Below are positions 22,201-34,090 of a stretch of 64,000 bases of DNA, one piece after another. Source of the DNA: Chelonoidis abingdonii (lineage: Eukaryota > Chordata > Testudines > Testudinidae); the NCBI RefSeq assembly GCF_003597395.2, contig NC_133773.1, positions 145,276,652-145,340,651 of the forward strand, read 5' to 3'. Numbering within the stretch: the first letter of the stretch is position 1; each line of letters opens with the position of its first letter. The notes under the pieces were generated by a model that searched no databases, was not told the origin of the DNA, and saw only the letters and a list, made by a program, of their open reading frames with translations. The translations under genes were made by a program, and so were the position numbers.

Positions 22201-22376
22201 AGAGATAGTAAGAATAAAATTTCAAAAGTGACAGAGGAGCCTAGTTTACATTTTCAAAAGCGATTCAGTCATGAGACTCCGGCTCCTAGGTATGTAGGTG
22301 CCTAAATGCTTTGGGAAGCTGGGCTTTAAGTGTCTACCTCACCTCTGAAAATGAGCCTTAGGCTCCTAGTCACTCA

Positions 22377-22680
22377 GGCCTGGTCTACACTGAAAACTTA
22401 TCTTGACGTAGCTCCAGCACTCAGGAGTGTGCAAAATCCATACGGCGATTTAGCTACACTGCACTAACACTCAGGCCAGAGACAGCTAGGCAGAGGGAAG
22501 AATTCTTCTGTCCATCTAGCTCCCATTGGCTGGGGAGATGGAGTTCCCCTCAATTGCTGTAATCTGCACCTATACTGTGGGGTTACAGACGCATAGTGTG
22601 ATATCAGATGCCTTATCTGCACTGTTAGGGTACTTCTGAAAGCTTTACCCTAAGGGACGTACCCAAGGTCATACATGGGG
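22377..22680. mobile_element. MITE of the ggcctggtctacact family
   Basis: Starts with caggcctggtctacactga and contains the family's tagct-, ctcaggagtgtg- and agaattcttctgtc-type blocks. Relatives occur at 29640-29892, 37331-37570, 41975-42150, 61700-61850 and 62060-62250. The right end is degraded, so the boundary is approximate. Confidence 0.65.
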
Positions 22681-24029
22681 AGTCTAGCTGAGCGAGGGAT
22701 TATTGCAGTATAGTCACCAGACTGCTCTCCCCTGTGCAGGAGCACCAGACAGGACAGCCTGTGTTAGTCCAGCTGGGAGCAAGAAAACCACCGCGTCTGT
22801 CTGTGTCCGGCAGCTACAAGAAAGAATCCCCCTTTATACTCAGCCCAGCCCAGGCCTTTCTCTCCTCTACCAAGGCAGATGCTACAGTCTTGGAAGAGCT
22901 ACAATAGAGCAGTATTTGTAGCTGGCGAGGACCAGCTTTCCCTGCAGCATGTGTCTTCTTAGGCTGGGAAGACTCCATGTGGGTTAACGAATGAATTTCA
23001 AATGCAAATGTTCAAGTCTACCCTTCGGTGCCTGCCTGGCCAGATCCTCCCAGCCAGCTGACCCACTCTTGCTTTTGTCTCCCAGACAACTCCCCACACT
23101 CTGCCAAAGCTTTCCCATCCCCAGAGGCACCACAGAGCCAACGGGTAGCAATGCCCATCTGCCCTCCTTGAGGAGTCACTGTCAGGTGAGAAAAGCAGCT
23201 GTGGGGGCTGCGTGGAGAATTAGCCGGGTGCTCGAGAGGGAGTGGAAATGGCGGGGAAAGAGAGGCTGTTGCTTAATCGTTAGAGGATGAAGATGGGAAT
23301 TCCTTGCTTTATAAGCAGCATAGAGCCTGACAGCGCCCATAAGAGAAGCCACCTGCATTCACATCCCATAGGCAGCAAACTAACCTCTTCAAAGTGATTT
23401 ACAAGGGAAAATCAATTGGAGCTTCTGCCCTATGTTGCTTCCTTGGAATGGCTAACGAAGGTCTGGGAGGTTTGTTTTTTTTTCCTATTTGTTTTTTTAC
23501 TATAAAAAAATCAGCAATAATAAGCCATGTCTTCCGTCTGTGTTGTGCTTGGACTGTTTAGATGACTCAGAATTATGGCTTGGAACCTGTCTTTGCCTTT
23601 AACACAAGTAATATGAATGCTGAATTTTTAACAAAGAGCTTTTCTCCCAGCTGTTTGTTATACGTTTGTGTTAGTATGACCCAAGTAAATAGTGTCTGAG
23701 TAAAAACCCCTCCCCCTCTCAGTTAACCAGGCTTCACTTCCTTGTGGTGTGTGGGCTCATAAATCTGTTGGTTCTCCAATCATCCATCCAGGGGTACAGA
23801 AAGCGTGAAATTCAAATTTAAAAAATGAGCAGAAAAACAGTGTTTCTTTCCTTCCTAATACATAATAAAGCAGCAAAAAAGGAGACCCCCCCCCCCACTC
23901 ACACCCCTGATTTCTCTCCTCCCAAACTCTGCTTTTTGGCCTTAAAGTCTGCACTCCCAGCTTCTGCCTCACACAAGAGCTTTACAGAGATCCTAGAAAT
24001 GCTCCCAGTCTCAGAATGGAAAACAGATT
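22681..24029. other. Intergenic, nothing recognised except a C run
   Basis: No convincing gene. There is a C homopolymer at about 23886-23897. The rest is unremarkable CpG-poor sequence. Confidence 0.4.
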
Positions 24030-24225
24030 AAGGGCTTGTGTACACAGAAAGGTTGCTGCACAGAAAGTTTAGTTAAATTGGTGCAAATCCCTGAGTGCAT
24101 GCTCTTATTTTGCTTTGAGTAGCTCATTTCGGTCTAGTTTAAATGTGTTCCCAATCTATTTAAGATAAACTAAAGTAACCCATGTGTAAACTGAAATAGG
24201 CATGTCCACACGGCCTTTTGCCCTG
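24030..24225. mobile_element. MITE-like element, gggcttgtgtacac type
   Basis: The left end gggcttgtgtacac and the right end gtccacacggcc are imperfect inverted repeats. The interior carries the ttagttaaattggtgcaaat block seen in turtle MITEs. A related interior string (ttagttaaaccagcgcacac) lies near 34816. The target duplication was not resolved. Confidence 0.5.
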
Positions 24226-24414
24226 GTATAACGAAGTAGGTTTAAAATCATCCCTTCAGTTAAAATTATGCCTTCAGCATTGGCAACAGCAAGCTCTAAA
24301 GCAGCTAGTGAGGTTTTAAATCATCCTCTCTGGAAGATGGAGCTTAGATCTGCTTTCCTGGCTTTCACAGATGCTGCCAAATATCCCCTGTCATGGCAAA
24401 AGCAGTTTGAAGGA

Positions 24415-24515
24415 GGTCAGTACCATCTTTGTTTTACAGATGGAGAAACTGAGGCAGAGAGAGACAAAGTGACTTATCCATGGCCAAACGGTGAGTCAGT
24501 GGCAGTATCCTGATT
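24415..24515 (-). mobile_element. MIR SINE fragment, antisense
   Basis: ttttacagatggagaaactg followed by aggcag and a gtgacttatcc block is the antisense MIR core. Confidence 0.75.
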
Positions 24516-26268
24516 CCTTCTCAAAGCACTAAACCTCCTGGATGACAGGTATAGATGTTGCATACAAAGCAAAGGGAAGGTGGGGCACCTAACACAGCCT
24601 AAGCTGACCCTTGCAGTCAGGAAGTAACTCTTGGAGGGCTGAATTTACGAGGCAGCCTTTGTAGGGGGCAGGCCCTTTTATTAGGGAGGAAGAAGGGAAA
24701 AACCCCGCTATCATTATGTCATGCTGCAGCATGACAGCGCGAGATCACAGCTGACACACGGCAAGGGGCTTTTGGTTGCTGAATTAAACCTGAAACTGTA
24801 GCTGTGCCCCTGCCAGGTTTACAGGGCACATGCACGGGAATTGGGACTGAACGGGAAAAAACACCCGTCCTCTAAACACAAAGTCATCCCAGCTTGGGCG
24901 GGTACAATGAGCAGGTCAGGCTTAGCGAGCAGTCAGCTGGGGAACCGCCAAGGAAAAACTAGGTGGTGCAGGAACAAGAAGATAAGTGGCACCCTTCCCT
25001 ATGTCCATGCTCTGTCACGGTGGTCAGGGATGCTGAGTCAGTGATAGCTGGAGCTGTGCTGCTGGCCATGCAGGTTGTTAGGGGAGCTGGGAACCTGAGG
25101 TCTGGATTAGAGCTGGGGAAACACTGCAAATAAATTAATCTAGAGAATTGGTTTGAATTTTTAAAACAAATCTGCTCCGCCTCTGTCTGTGTCTCTTCCA
25201 TGCTCACTTCCTGCAAATATGCTAGAGAGCGAGCTTGCCGGTGGGAACAATCCTTTGCCAAGGCAGCAAACTTTTAAGTCACTGAATATGGCAGGATATT
25301 AGCAGGAACCTCTGAGATCCAGCTAGGATCCTACAATCCACTGTGAAAATTATGCATTTAGAGAAGCAGTGCTTAGTCTCCTGCGATACCTGCTGTAAGG
25401 GAGTGGACTCACCCCTGCAGTGCCTCCTGCTGGTATCTTCTGGGAATTAGCTCTCCAGCCATTGGAGCGCCCTCTGCAGGCTGATGTCCCAATGCCTCTT
25501 GGCCCCCGTGTCTCTCCCAGGAACCGGTGCCCCTTTATCTGGGGTGCTGCCCCTGGCAGTAACCCCACAGTTCTGGGTCTCCCCCTCCCAGGGAAACCCC
25601 CACCCACTATGGTCCCTTCTGACCTTAAAGTCTATGACTCTATGAAACTATCCCCACCTCACATCAGTATACGGCTATTGCCAGTCATCGTCTAGCCCCC
25701 ATGCCCTGGCGCAGACTGCAGTATCAGCCACTCATCACCAGCAAGGGTGGGTTTGGACCTGCTGCCTTTGCCTACCCCAGGGCTGCCCTCTGCAACCCCC
25801 AGTACCTACTAGCCCAATGCTAGGCCACAGCCTGGGGCTTTCCAGGCTGGAGCTCCCCAGCCCTGCTCCACTCAGGTACCCTGTTCCTAGCCCCCTGCAG
25901 CCAGGCCCATCTCCCTCTACAAACAGAGAGGGACTGCCTGGGCTTCTGGCTCACAGGCTTTTATAGGGGCCAGCTGGGCCTGACTGGGGCATGGCCACAG
26001 CTGAGCCTGCTTTCCCCAATCAGCGCAGGCTTCTTGCCCCAGCCCCAGCCCTCTCCTGGGCTGTTTTAAGCCCTTCAGGGCAGGAGCAGGGTAAGCACCC
26101 CACTACACCTACCCAGAGTGAAATGCATTTCTCTCAATGCAGCGCTGCAGTGGGTGGACACCTTGCTTCCGAATGATGGCGTTTAAATCAGTGCATGCAC
26201 AGAAGTGTGGACTCACCCAGTTGGTGTCATTACATCAATTTCATGACAATAACAGAAACTATACCGTG
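24516..26268. other. Intergenic, nothing recognised
   Basis: GC rises at 25390-26100 and the sequence there is C-rich on the plus strand, but no exon or CpG island was identified. Confidence 0.4.
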
Positions 26269-28110
26269 GATTCGTGAATTCCAAGACTAGACAGGACCTT
26301 TGTGATCATCTAGTCCAGGGGTCGGCAACCTTTCAGAAGTGCTGTGCCGAGTCTTCATTTTTCACTCTAATTTAAGGTTTCGCGTGCCGGTAATACATTT
26401 TAACGTTTTTAGAAGGTCTCTCTCTATAAGTCTATATATTATATAACTAAACTAGTGTTGTATTGTAAAATAAACAAGGTTTTCAAAATGTTTAAGAAGC
26501 TTCATTTAAAATGAAATTAAAACGTTGATCTTACGCTGCCGGCCCGCTCAGTCCGCTGCTGGTCTGGGGTTCTGTTCACCTAGGCCGGCAGCAGGGTGAG
26601 TGGGTCCTGCGGCCGGGACCCCGGCTGGCAAGGGTCCGTCAGCCACAAGCCCAGACCAGCAGCGGGCTGTGCGGGGCTGGCGGCCAGGACCCAGAGGGCT
26701 GGAGTCAGGACTGGGGGCTGGTATGTGAGGGGGTGTAGGTGTCAGGGCAGAGGGGGCGCTGGGTATGGGTGGGGGTGCCAGAGTCAGGGCTAGGGTTGTG
26801 GGTGGGGGAGGGATGAAGGAGTCAAGCAGAGGACTGGGTATGTAGGAGGAGGTACAGGGCTCCGGGCAGGGGCCTGGGGTGGGGTGGGGAGCTCAGGGCA
26901 GAGGGTGTGGTGTGTGGGGTGGGGGTCGAGGGTCAGAGTTCAGGGGAGAGTGCTGGGTGACTGCCCCCTAAAAACTCTCATCCCCGCTGACTAGCCCCTC
27001 CTGGGAGCCCACCCCCTATCTAAGCCTCCCTGTTCCTTGTCTCCAGACTGGACTCTACCTCCTACCTGTCCCCTGACTGCCCCGACCCTCATCCACACCC
27101 CCATCCCCAGCCAGACCCCCGGGACTCCCATGCCTATCCAACCGCTCCCTGCTCCCTGACAGGACCCCCAGAACTCCCAGCTCACACAACCCTCCCAGGT
27201 CCTTGTCCCCTGACCACCCGCTACAGAGACCCCCCACCCTAACTCCCCCCCCAAGACCCTCCTTGCTCCCGATCCCCTGACTGTCCTGACCGCCCTGACC
27301 CCTATTCACCCCCTGCCCCCTCACAAACCCCGGGACTCCTATGTCCCATCCACCCCCCGCCCGCCTCTAACCCCCCCATCCAACCCACCCTGCTCCCTGT
27401 CCCCTAACTGCCCCCACCCCTTATTCAACCCCCCCAGCCCTGGGCCCCTTATCATGAGGCTCCATGCAGAGCCAGATATGCTGCCTCGCAGGAGCACACA
27501 GCCCCAACCCCCAGAGCGCTGTGCGCGTGGCAGCAGGGCTCCGGTTGAGCGAGGAGCATGTCTGCCTCCCCGCGGAGCCAAACGCTGCCCTTGGGAGCAC
27601 GCAGCCCCGACCCCCAGAGCGCTGCGGGGAGGGGAGAAGGTGGGGGAGGGGCCAGCAGCTTGCTGCGCTCAGCCCGGTGCTCCAGCCCAGGAGCGTGGAC
27701 CCCACGGCTTGCCGTGCTGGGAGAGTGGGGCCATTTGCCCACCCCGTGTGCACGGCTATGCTTCTGGTCCCTGCCCCCGCGGGGGAAGTGAAGGGCAGAG
27801 GAAAGCGGGCCGGGTGGGCAGGATTTTTAGTGGCATGCTGGAATCCTGGCAGGCTTCAGCGTGCCATTAAAAATTGGATCTCGTGCCGTCTTTGGCACAC
27901 GTGCCATAGGTTGCCAACCCCTGATCTAGTCTGACCTCCTGTGTGACACAAACCACAGGACTTCTCCAGAATAATCCCTAGAGTAGATCGTTCAGAAGAA
28001 CATCCAGTCTTGATTTAAAAATGGTCAGTGATGGAGAATCCACCATGACCCTCAGGAAATTGTTCCAATTGCTAATTACTCTGCTAAAAATTGACACCTT
28101 CTTTACAACT
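26269..28110 (-). mobile_element. CR1 LINE 3' end, antisense, split by a hAT element
   Basis: The left part (26269-26315) has acaggacctttgtgatcatc and tagtc. The right part resumes at 27924 with atctagtctgacctcctg, a CR1 3' signature, and continues through gatggagaatccaccatgac and ttgttccaatt to about 28110. The 8-mer atctagtc is duplicated at the break because the hAT at 26316-27923 was inserted there. The CR1 is therefore the older of the two. Confidence 0.8.
26316..27923. mobile_element. hAT-type non-autonomous transposon, 1,608 bp
   Basis: Termini caggggtcggcaacct and aggttgccaacccctg are perfect 16-bp inverted repeats except one position. It is flanked by a perfect 8-bp target duplication, atctagtc (26308-26315 and 27924-27931), the hallmark of hAT transposition. 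The first 210 bp are A/T-rich and shared, inverted, with the short element at 35832-36119. The rest is GC-rich, with the plus strand G-rich at 26580-26990 and then C-rich at 26990-27440. No transposase is present; the open frames of up to 156 codons here have no recognisable domain and I take them as non-coding. Confidence 0.92.
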
Positions 28111-29483
28111 TTTGCGGGTAGAACTGGCCTTATGCTCATCCAGCAAGAGAACAGAAATGATGGCGTGTGAGCTATGTCCAATCAAAACAGCTTGAATTCT
28201 GAATCCCGAATGCTCACAACGAACAAGGTACAGACCAAGAATCGTACATGACAATTATTCTGCAAATTATTTCCAGTTGCAAATACACTTGCATTGATCC
28301 TCATCTATTCATGGGCAATTGGCTCACAGAAAAAGAGGCAAAGGGATCAAACCAGGTATTTGTTACAACGTGTGGGCCTGTCCATCTCGAGTTCTTGACT
28401 GTTTGTTGTGCTTGAAGATCGTAATTTAACACTTTTTGCAAGGTTTGGGTGTATCCTGGCTGAATTCCTGGTTGGGTATCTACACTCCAGCTCCATAAAT
28501 TCCTCCTGTAGGTACAGCTGGCTGTGGTGTTCTGCAACTTCCTGCCCTAAATTAACTTTTATTGTAGTTGTGTTGTTGGTGGCTGTTAAATGACACTGAG
28601 TTCCGCCCTGGAGATTGTTGCATTTCAGTGCCAGGTAAGGTGATCCCTCTGAGTGTGTATATTAAATGGCAAAGATAAAGCTAAGGAAAAACACCCCAAG
28701 ATAAGTAAATCCAAGTCAACAGCCACTTTGAGCCAGCTGGTGTTTGTCTTCTGACAGCTCTTGGGGGAAGTCCGGAGAGACGCCACCATCCATTTGACCT
28801 CTAGTCAAACCTCGCTAAGGGTAACATCTGCCTCCTGGTGAAACAAACCATCTCAGGGGACCTGCACACTCTGGTCCATTCCACATTCTCTGATGATGAT
28901 GCTGTGGCAGTGTCAGATAGCCGCGGTGATGGGCACGGTGTCAGCATTGATAGTGCAGACAGACCTTCCTCACAACCACAAACCTTCCATAGTTTGGCAG
29001 TCTGTAACGCTCCAGGGCTCCAGGGCTCAGTACACTTTACCTTCCCTTTCCCCGTTTGTTTGGTTTTGTTAACAGGCCCTAGAAATTAAAAATGGTGCAG
29101 CCGAGGTGAAGAGATCAATGCCAGATTTTCTCATGAGCCTCTTTCAGTCCCTTATTCCCTCTGGGTCTCAGTCATCCAGCAGCACCCGGATGACAATAGT
29201 AATCTTTTGTTCCTCCACCCCATCTGTTTAGGCCCCGATCCGGCAATGAGCAGCCTGCAGGTGCAGGGGTTGTCTGTGCACATCCCCCCATCTCTTACCC
29301 TGACCTTGGCTGGGGCCTCGAGCTTCTACGCTAATGCAAGTATGAATCAGTATAAATCAGACAGGACCTGGGGAGAGTTCCATCATCCCCCTCCAGGATT
29401 TTCCTTATCCAGTATCCTCCCGTTCATCAGAAACCCTCTTATCCGAACCTCTGCGTTCTCCTGCTGCCTTCCTTGTCCCCCAG
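28111..29483. other. Intergenic, nothing recognised
   Basis: No gene or clear repeat family. Confidence 0.4.
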
Positions 29484-29603
29484 CGTGAGGTACGTGCCCG
29501 CCGCAGCTTGGAGCAGCTCTGGAAGACTGTGAGAGATGTCCTGACCAGACCGTGCCAGGAGACGGACCGAGATGACATCGTCACCTCCACCAGCTCTGGC
29601 TGA
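29484..29603 (+). CDS. Possible terminal exon, unrecognised, 39 codons plus stop
   Basis: After a pyrimidine-rich stretch ending in a cccccag acceptor-like site, an open frame without ATG runs 39 codons to TGA at 29601-29603. It reads REVRARRSLEQLWKTVRDVL, then TRPCQETDRDDIVTSTSSG. The composition is charged, helix-like and protein-like, unlike nearby chance frames. I do not recognise the family. A MITE begins about 40 bp after the stop. It could equally be a remnant of an old retroelement frame or chance. Confidence 0.2.
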   Translation, partial: REVRARRSLEQLWKTVRDVLTRPCQETDRDDIVTSTSSG

Positions 29604-29639
29604 ATCCTGAGCACCACCCGGGATGTGGGACTAGCGGCT

Positions 29640-29892
29640 TGCTGCTGTAGCTGCGCGGCTGTAGCACGTCAGAGCAGACACCACCTATGCCGTGGGGTGG
29701 TCTCCTGTTGGGGTAGCTAGTCCACCTCCCTGAGAGGCAGTGGCTAGGTCAGTGGAGGAATTCTTCCATTGACCTCGTGCTGTCTACACGGGGACTTGGG
29801 TTGGCTTAACAACGCCACTCAGGGGCGTGGATTTTTCACACCCTTGACCAACGTACTTAAACCAACCTAATTTTGTAGTGTAGACCAGGCCT
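29640..29892. mobile_element. MITE of the ggcctggtctacact family
   Basis: Ends with tttgtagtgtagaccaggcc, the reverse complement of the family terminus. The interior has agaggcagtggctaggtc, aattcttccattgacctcg and ggatttttcacacccttgac, all standard blocks of this turtle family. The left end is degraded. Confidence 0.75.
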
Positions 29893-31044
29893 GTGATGCA
29901 CACCTCCCCCTCCCCCCATGTGACCTTTTCTCCCTCAACCCCCATTATTTCTTCTCTTTCCCTTTTTGCCTTCTGTCTATGAAGAGGCTGGTTTAGTCTG
30001 CCAGGATTTCACATTTTGCCACAGTGCTGTGAGCTGGTGACCAGGAAGAGGCAGCTAAAAGCGATGCCCTGAACAGCCCAATGCTGGTACGAGTTTGCAG
30101 GGCTTGGCGTGGCCCATCAGACCAGCCTGGGTTTTTCAGTGGCAGCGATAAGCAGCGCTAGAGACAGACGCTGCATTTTCTCCCTTTGCTGTTCTTTTCT
30201 CTGCCCTTTGGCGTGTGTTTGCCTTGTTTTGTCTCCTTAGGATCAGACTTTAAAAAAGGCAGCAACAATGACAGCTCCAGCTGCGCTCGACTAACTCCTT
30301 CTCTAGCCCCCAAAAGCCCAGTTATCTCATCTCTGATACCCTCTAACACAGTCTGACAAGGGGCTTTTTCCTTCTAAAAACTCTCTCCAGCTAGAGGGAA
30401 AGGGAGCAAGGGATGTTATTCCAATGGATGCCTTGCTTAACACTTCCCATTGCAAACGCTTTGACCCCTTTGCTTTTCTTCTTTTCTATATCTTTAGTAG
30501 AAGGTTAAAAGGATGTTTCCAAATGTGTCTCCCATGGTATTAAGTAGGCTGAGGTCTCTGTGTACCAAACCTCAAACCTTGTTTAACACTGGACAGTGAC
30601 GTGGTGACGTTAACACCTCTGATGCCTTCTAAATTAATACGACACACCCGTTGGGACAGCTGGCACTTGGGCCAGATGGGGAAAGAGGCTTTGCTGCTAA
30701 CAATAGCCCTAAAGAGCATCCTGAATTAGGCATCTGTCATGGTTCCCGATCTCTGTGATCTGCTGCAGGAAGCAATTTTCACTGCATTTTCTTTAAACTG
30801 GCAGCTGATTAATAATCAATTGGCTTTTTCCCTCTGCCTTCCCCCCTCCCCACACTTTATATTAATACCTTGCGCGTCAGGCCATCCTAACCATGTCATA
30901 GCAGGGCCCAATCCCAACCAGCACCCTTCTAGGCTCTGACCCCCATTTGGCAGAGCACCTCCTGCTTTCAGTGGGGGGAGAGGATGCTCAGCACCCCAGG
31001 CCAAATCCAGATCACCCCTCTACAGCCAAAGAATGCAAGATCAG
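29893..31044. other. Intergenic, nothing recognised
   Basis: No gene or clear repeat family; a C/T-rich stretch lies at 30825-30860. Confidence 0.4.
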
Positions 31045-31165
31045 TGTCACCAGCCCCAATTTACAGGTGGGGAAACTGAGGCACAAAGGACTGCTGTGTC
31101 TTGCCAAAGGCAGCCCTGTGAGTCACTGCAGTAGCTGGGGACAGAACCCAGGAGTCCTGTCTCCA
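31045..31165 (-). mobile_element. MIR SINE fragment, antisense
   Basis: tttacaggtggggaaactga followed by ggcacaaagga and an acagaacccaggagtcctg block is the antisense MIR core and its 5' part. Confidence 0.75.
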
Positions 31166-31689
31166 TCTCGGAGCATAATGTGCTGCCAGCTACCCCCAAA
31201 AATTAAACCCATGCCTCTCTCAAACTGCGAATCCGTGTTAAGACTCTTACAGGGAAAGGTTATTAGTAATGTGGGGAGGAATTCTCTGTTTAATCTAACC
31301 AGTTCCAGTTTCTTTATCCCCACCCATCCCTTTCTCTCTGCCTGTCTGCCCTAAAGTTTTCCAGCACTCTGTCCATCTCACCAGTCCTTTCAGACCCAGG
31401 TGATTCAGCATGTGCACCGTGGCATGTTAAAGATGTGGGGGTGGGGATTCAGCTTCCTCCTTGGCAGTGAACCCCCTCTGTTACCCCAGACTCCCCCGCA
31501 ACATTTCACGAACCAAGGATCTGTGTAGGATTAAGAGATGAAGAACTGGAGAAGAGTGGGAGAAGCAGGGGGTGCTGGGTGGACATCCATTGCCACACTC
31601 ACCCACCCGAGATGAGATCAGAGCAGAGAAATGAGGCTATGGGAAAGGCAGGCTGGTCATGTGACCAGGGAGCTGGCTAGCACACAGGA

Positions 31690-31750
31690 AACCTGGCTTC
31701 TACTCTTGGCTCTGCCACAGACCCCCTGTGTGACCTTGGGCCCATCACTT
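31690..31750 (+). mobile_element. MIR fragment interrupted by a Cry I SINE
   Basis: ctggcttctactcttggctc, tgccacag and tgtgaccttgggcccatcac are the MIR region just before its core. The expected cctcagtttcc block is missing because the tRNA-derived SINE at 31751 starts there. Confidence 0.7.
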
Positions 31751-31945
31751 AAGGGGGGAGGGATAGCTCAGTGGTTTGAGTATTGGCCTGCTAAACCCAG
31801 GGTTGTGAGCTCAGTCCTTGAGGGAACCACTTAGGGATCTGGGGCAAAATCAGTACTTGATCCTGTTAGTGAAGGCAGGGGGCTGGACTCAATGACCTTT
31901 CAGAGTCCCTTCCAGCTCTATGAGATAGGTATATCTCCATGTATA
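31751..31945 (+). mobile_element. Cry I-type tRNA-derived SINE (turtle)
   Basis: Starts aaggggggagggatagctca. The tRNA-like head has a box A (gatagctcagtggtttgag) and a box B (gggttgtgagctcagtcc). The body follows the turtle SINE consensus: gagggaaccacttagggatc, tggggcaaaatcagtacttg, gtgaaggcagggggctggac and a tgacctttcagagtcccttc tail. Cry I SINEs are known from cryptodiran turtles, so this copy is the best single taxonomic clue in the window. It inserted into a MIR. Confidence 0.9.
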
Positions 31946-31998
31946 ATAACTTACTCTCTGTACAGTGGAGATCACAATCCTTCCTTTGTCCATTAGAT

Positions 31999-32599
31999 CA
32001 GTGGCTCCTGACCTTTCCAGACCACCGCACCCCTTTCAGGAGGCTGATTTGAATCATGTACCCCAAATTTCACCTTACTTAAAAATGATTTGCTTAATCA
32101 GCAGGGCCAGCACCAACAGAGCAAGCACATGCCTGGGGCAGCATTCCATCCATTCTTGGGGCAGCAGAGTCCAAGCATTTTTTTTTTTTTGGCACTTCGG
32201 CAGTTCAGGTGGCGGCAGTCAGTCCAAGTGGTGGTTTGTTTGTTTTTTGCTTGGAGCAGCAAAAATGGTAGAGCCGACCCCAGTAATCAGAGATAAAAAT
32301 ACCAAAGTGTCACAGCACACCAGTACTGAAAAATTGCTGACTCTCATTTTTACCATATAATTATATTCCAATTGATTTATTTTATAAATCTTGTACTTCC
32401 ATGTCAGTGTGTCATATATAGAGCAGTACAAACAAGTCATTGTCTATATGAAATTTTGTACTGACTTCGCTAGTGCTTTTGATGTAGCCTGTTGTAAAAC
32501 TCGGCAAGTCTCTAGATGGGTTGATGTCCCCCCGGCCTTGGAAGAGCTCTGCTCTGCATACCCCCAGCCGTACACGTATCCCCTGGCTGAGAACCACTG
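31999..32599. mobile_element. hAT-type MITE with an internal nested insertion
   Basis: The left terminus cagtggctcctgacc and right terminus ggctgagaaccactg are imperfect inverted repeats of the cagtggttctcaacc hAT type. The flanking 8-mers cattagat and ggttaggt are only partly alike, so the target duplication has decayed. A second unit, roughly 32102-32285 (from cagggccagcaccaacagag), containing a T run at 32180-32191, appears inserted inside. Confidence 0.65.
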
Positions 32600-33934
32600 G
32601 GTTAGGTGGTGAGATCTGAGGACAAGGCCTGGTCTCTGCGTGTGCACCACTCATCGCAGGGGACCCTGATCTGATTGAGGCTGCCAATATAATTCAGCCT
32701 GAGGCTACACTGTTCCTGCCCCAGCTCCTTTCTGGTTAGTGATGACTGTCCCGTTAGACAGGCTGTTAGAGAGGCCCCGGGGGCAGAGCTAGCCTCCCGT
32801 GTGGTATTCCAGCAGGAGGGGGCAATGGGGGCTGAATTCACAAGCCTGAAGCCGAAGGAAGCCCTGTTTAAGAAGCAGATTCCTCTGCAACTCACGTGTT
32901 CCCCCACCCCAGAGGAACAGGCAGCCTGCATCTGCCCTCCGATCCCTCCAGGTGCCTTCCGAAAGGAGGGCCAGATTATCACCCAATCTAGCCTACAAAG
33001 GGCAGCCTAGGGACAGGGGCCCGAGGGTCTGCTCTGCAAACGACTCTCCCCCACTGGCTTCGCTGCAGCTGAGTAAGAAGCAGGGGACACTGGTGGGGTG
33101 GTGCATTCAAGAATGTGGACAGTTGGGGCGTGGGGTGCTGGGTGGTGCTGAGACCTGCTGGCGCGTGAGCTCCTGTCCTGGAGGCAAAGGGAGCCGCAGG
33201 GGCTCAGCATGCCTCAGGATCGGGCCCTGGAAAGAGGCCACCCTGATTTGCCCATGGAGCAGAGACCGGCAGCGACAGCTGGACGTGCCCAGGGAAGGCT
33301 CTGAGGGTGAGTGGAGGGCTGCTGGGAGGCCATTGCCTCTGCTGCTGGTGCCCACACATGCCCCCCTTGCCTAGAGCCAGTCACAATCATACATTGGCCC
33401 AGGAGCCTGCAGCTTAGTCCCAGGCACTTTATGAGCTTGGCATTGGCTACATGAGAACTGGTGCATGTTTGCTGGGCGCGCAGGCAGGTTTCCATGCAGA
33501 GACAGCAGAGGGTGCTAACCCCAGACACACCCGCTGCGGGTCGGAGAGGTCTGGGCAGCTACTTGTGCGTCCTGCGTTTGTCTGTCTGTGCAATGCTCCT
33601 CTGAGCAGGGTGAGCACTTCCTCGTTGGGAGTGTCTCTGTTCTGCTCTGCCTGCACTCTCGACAAACACCCGCTGCCTGCTGACGGCTTCCTCACCTGCT
33701 GATGTTTCTGAACCGCAAAGAGGCCTCTGGTTTCCTGAGCTGGCACAGGGAGGTGTCCTCAGGGAGGGCTCTGCTCTCCCCAAGGGGACTGACTGCTGCT
33801 GCTTATCACTACTTCCTGCTGCAGTGACAAGGCTCACACTGCCGAGGTGTGTGTGTGTGTGTGTTGACGAGGGGGAGGTCCAGGCCCCTGCAGGGAAGGC
33901 TAGTCCACAACTTAGGGTGCTAACTGGAGGTGGA
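32600..33934. other. Intergenic, with a short GT repeat
   Basis: No recognised exon. A (GT)n run lies at 33845-33862. Confidence 0.45.
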
Positions 33935-34090
33935 AAAAAGCAGGGTTCAATTCCCTGCTCTGCCACAGACTCCCTGTTTGAGCTGAGAAGGTCACTTAAT
34001 TGCTCTGCGCCTCAGTTTCCCCATCTGTGCAATGGGGATAACAGCATTGGCCTGCCTCCTGGGGGTGGTGGTGATGAGGCTAAATACATT
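33935..34090 (+). mobile_element. MIR SINE
   Basis: gggttcaattccctgctctg, ccacagactccctg, gcgcctcagtttccccatct and aatggggataacagc are consecutive MIR blocks on the sense strand, followed by a gatgaggctaaatacattaa block. This is one of the fuller MIR copies here. Confidence 0.85.

Noticed and set aside
27454..27934. Overlapping 138- and 156-codon frames
   Set aside because: They run across the end of the hAT element and GC-rich non-coding cargo; one includes the terminal inverted repeat. No domain is visible.
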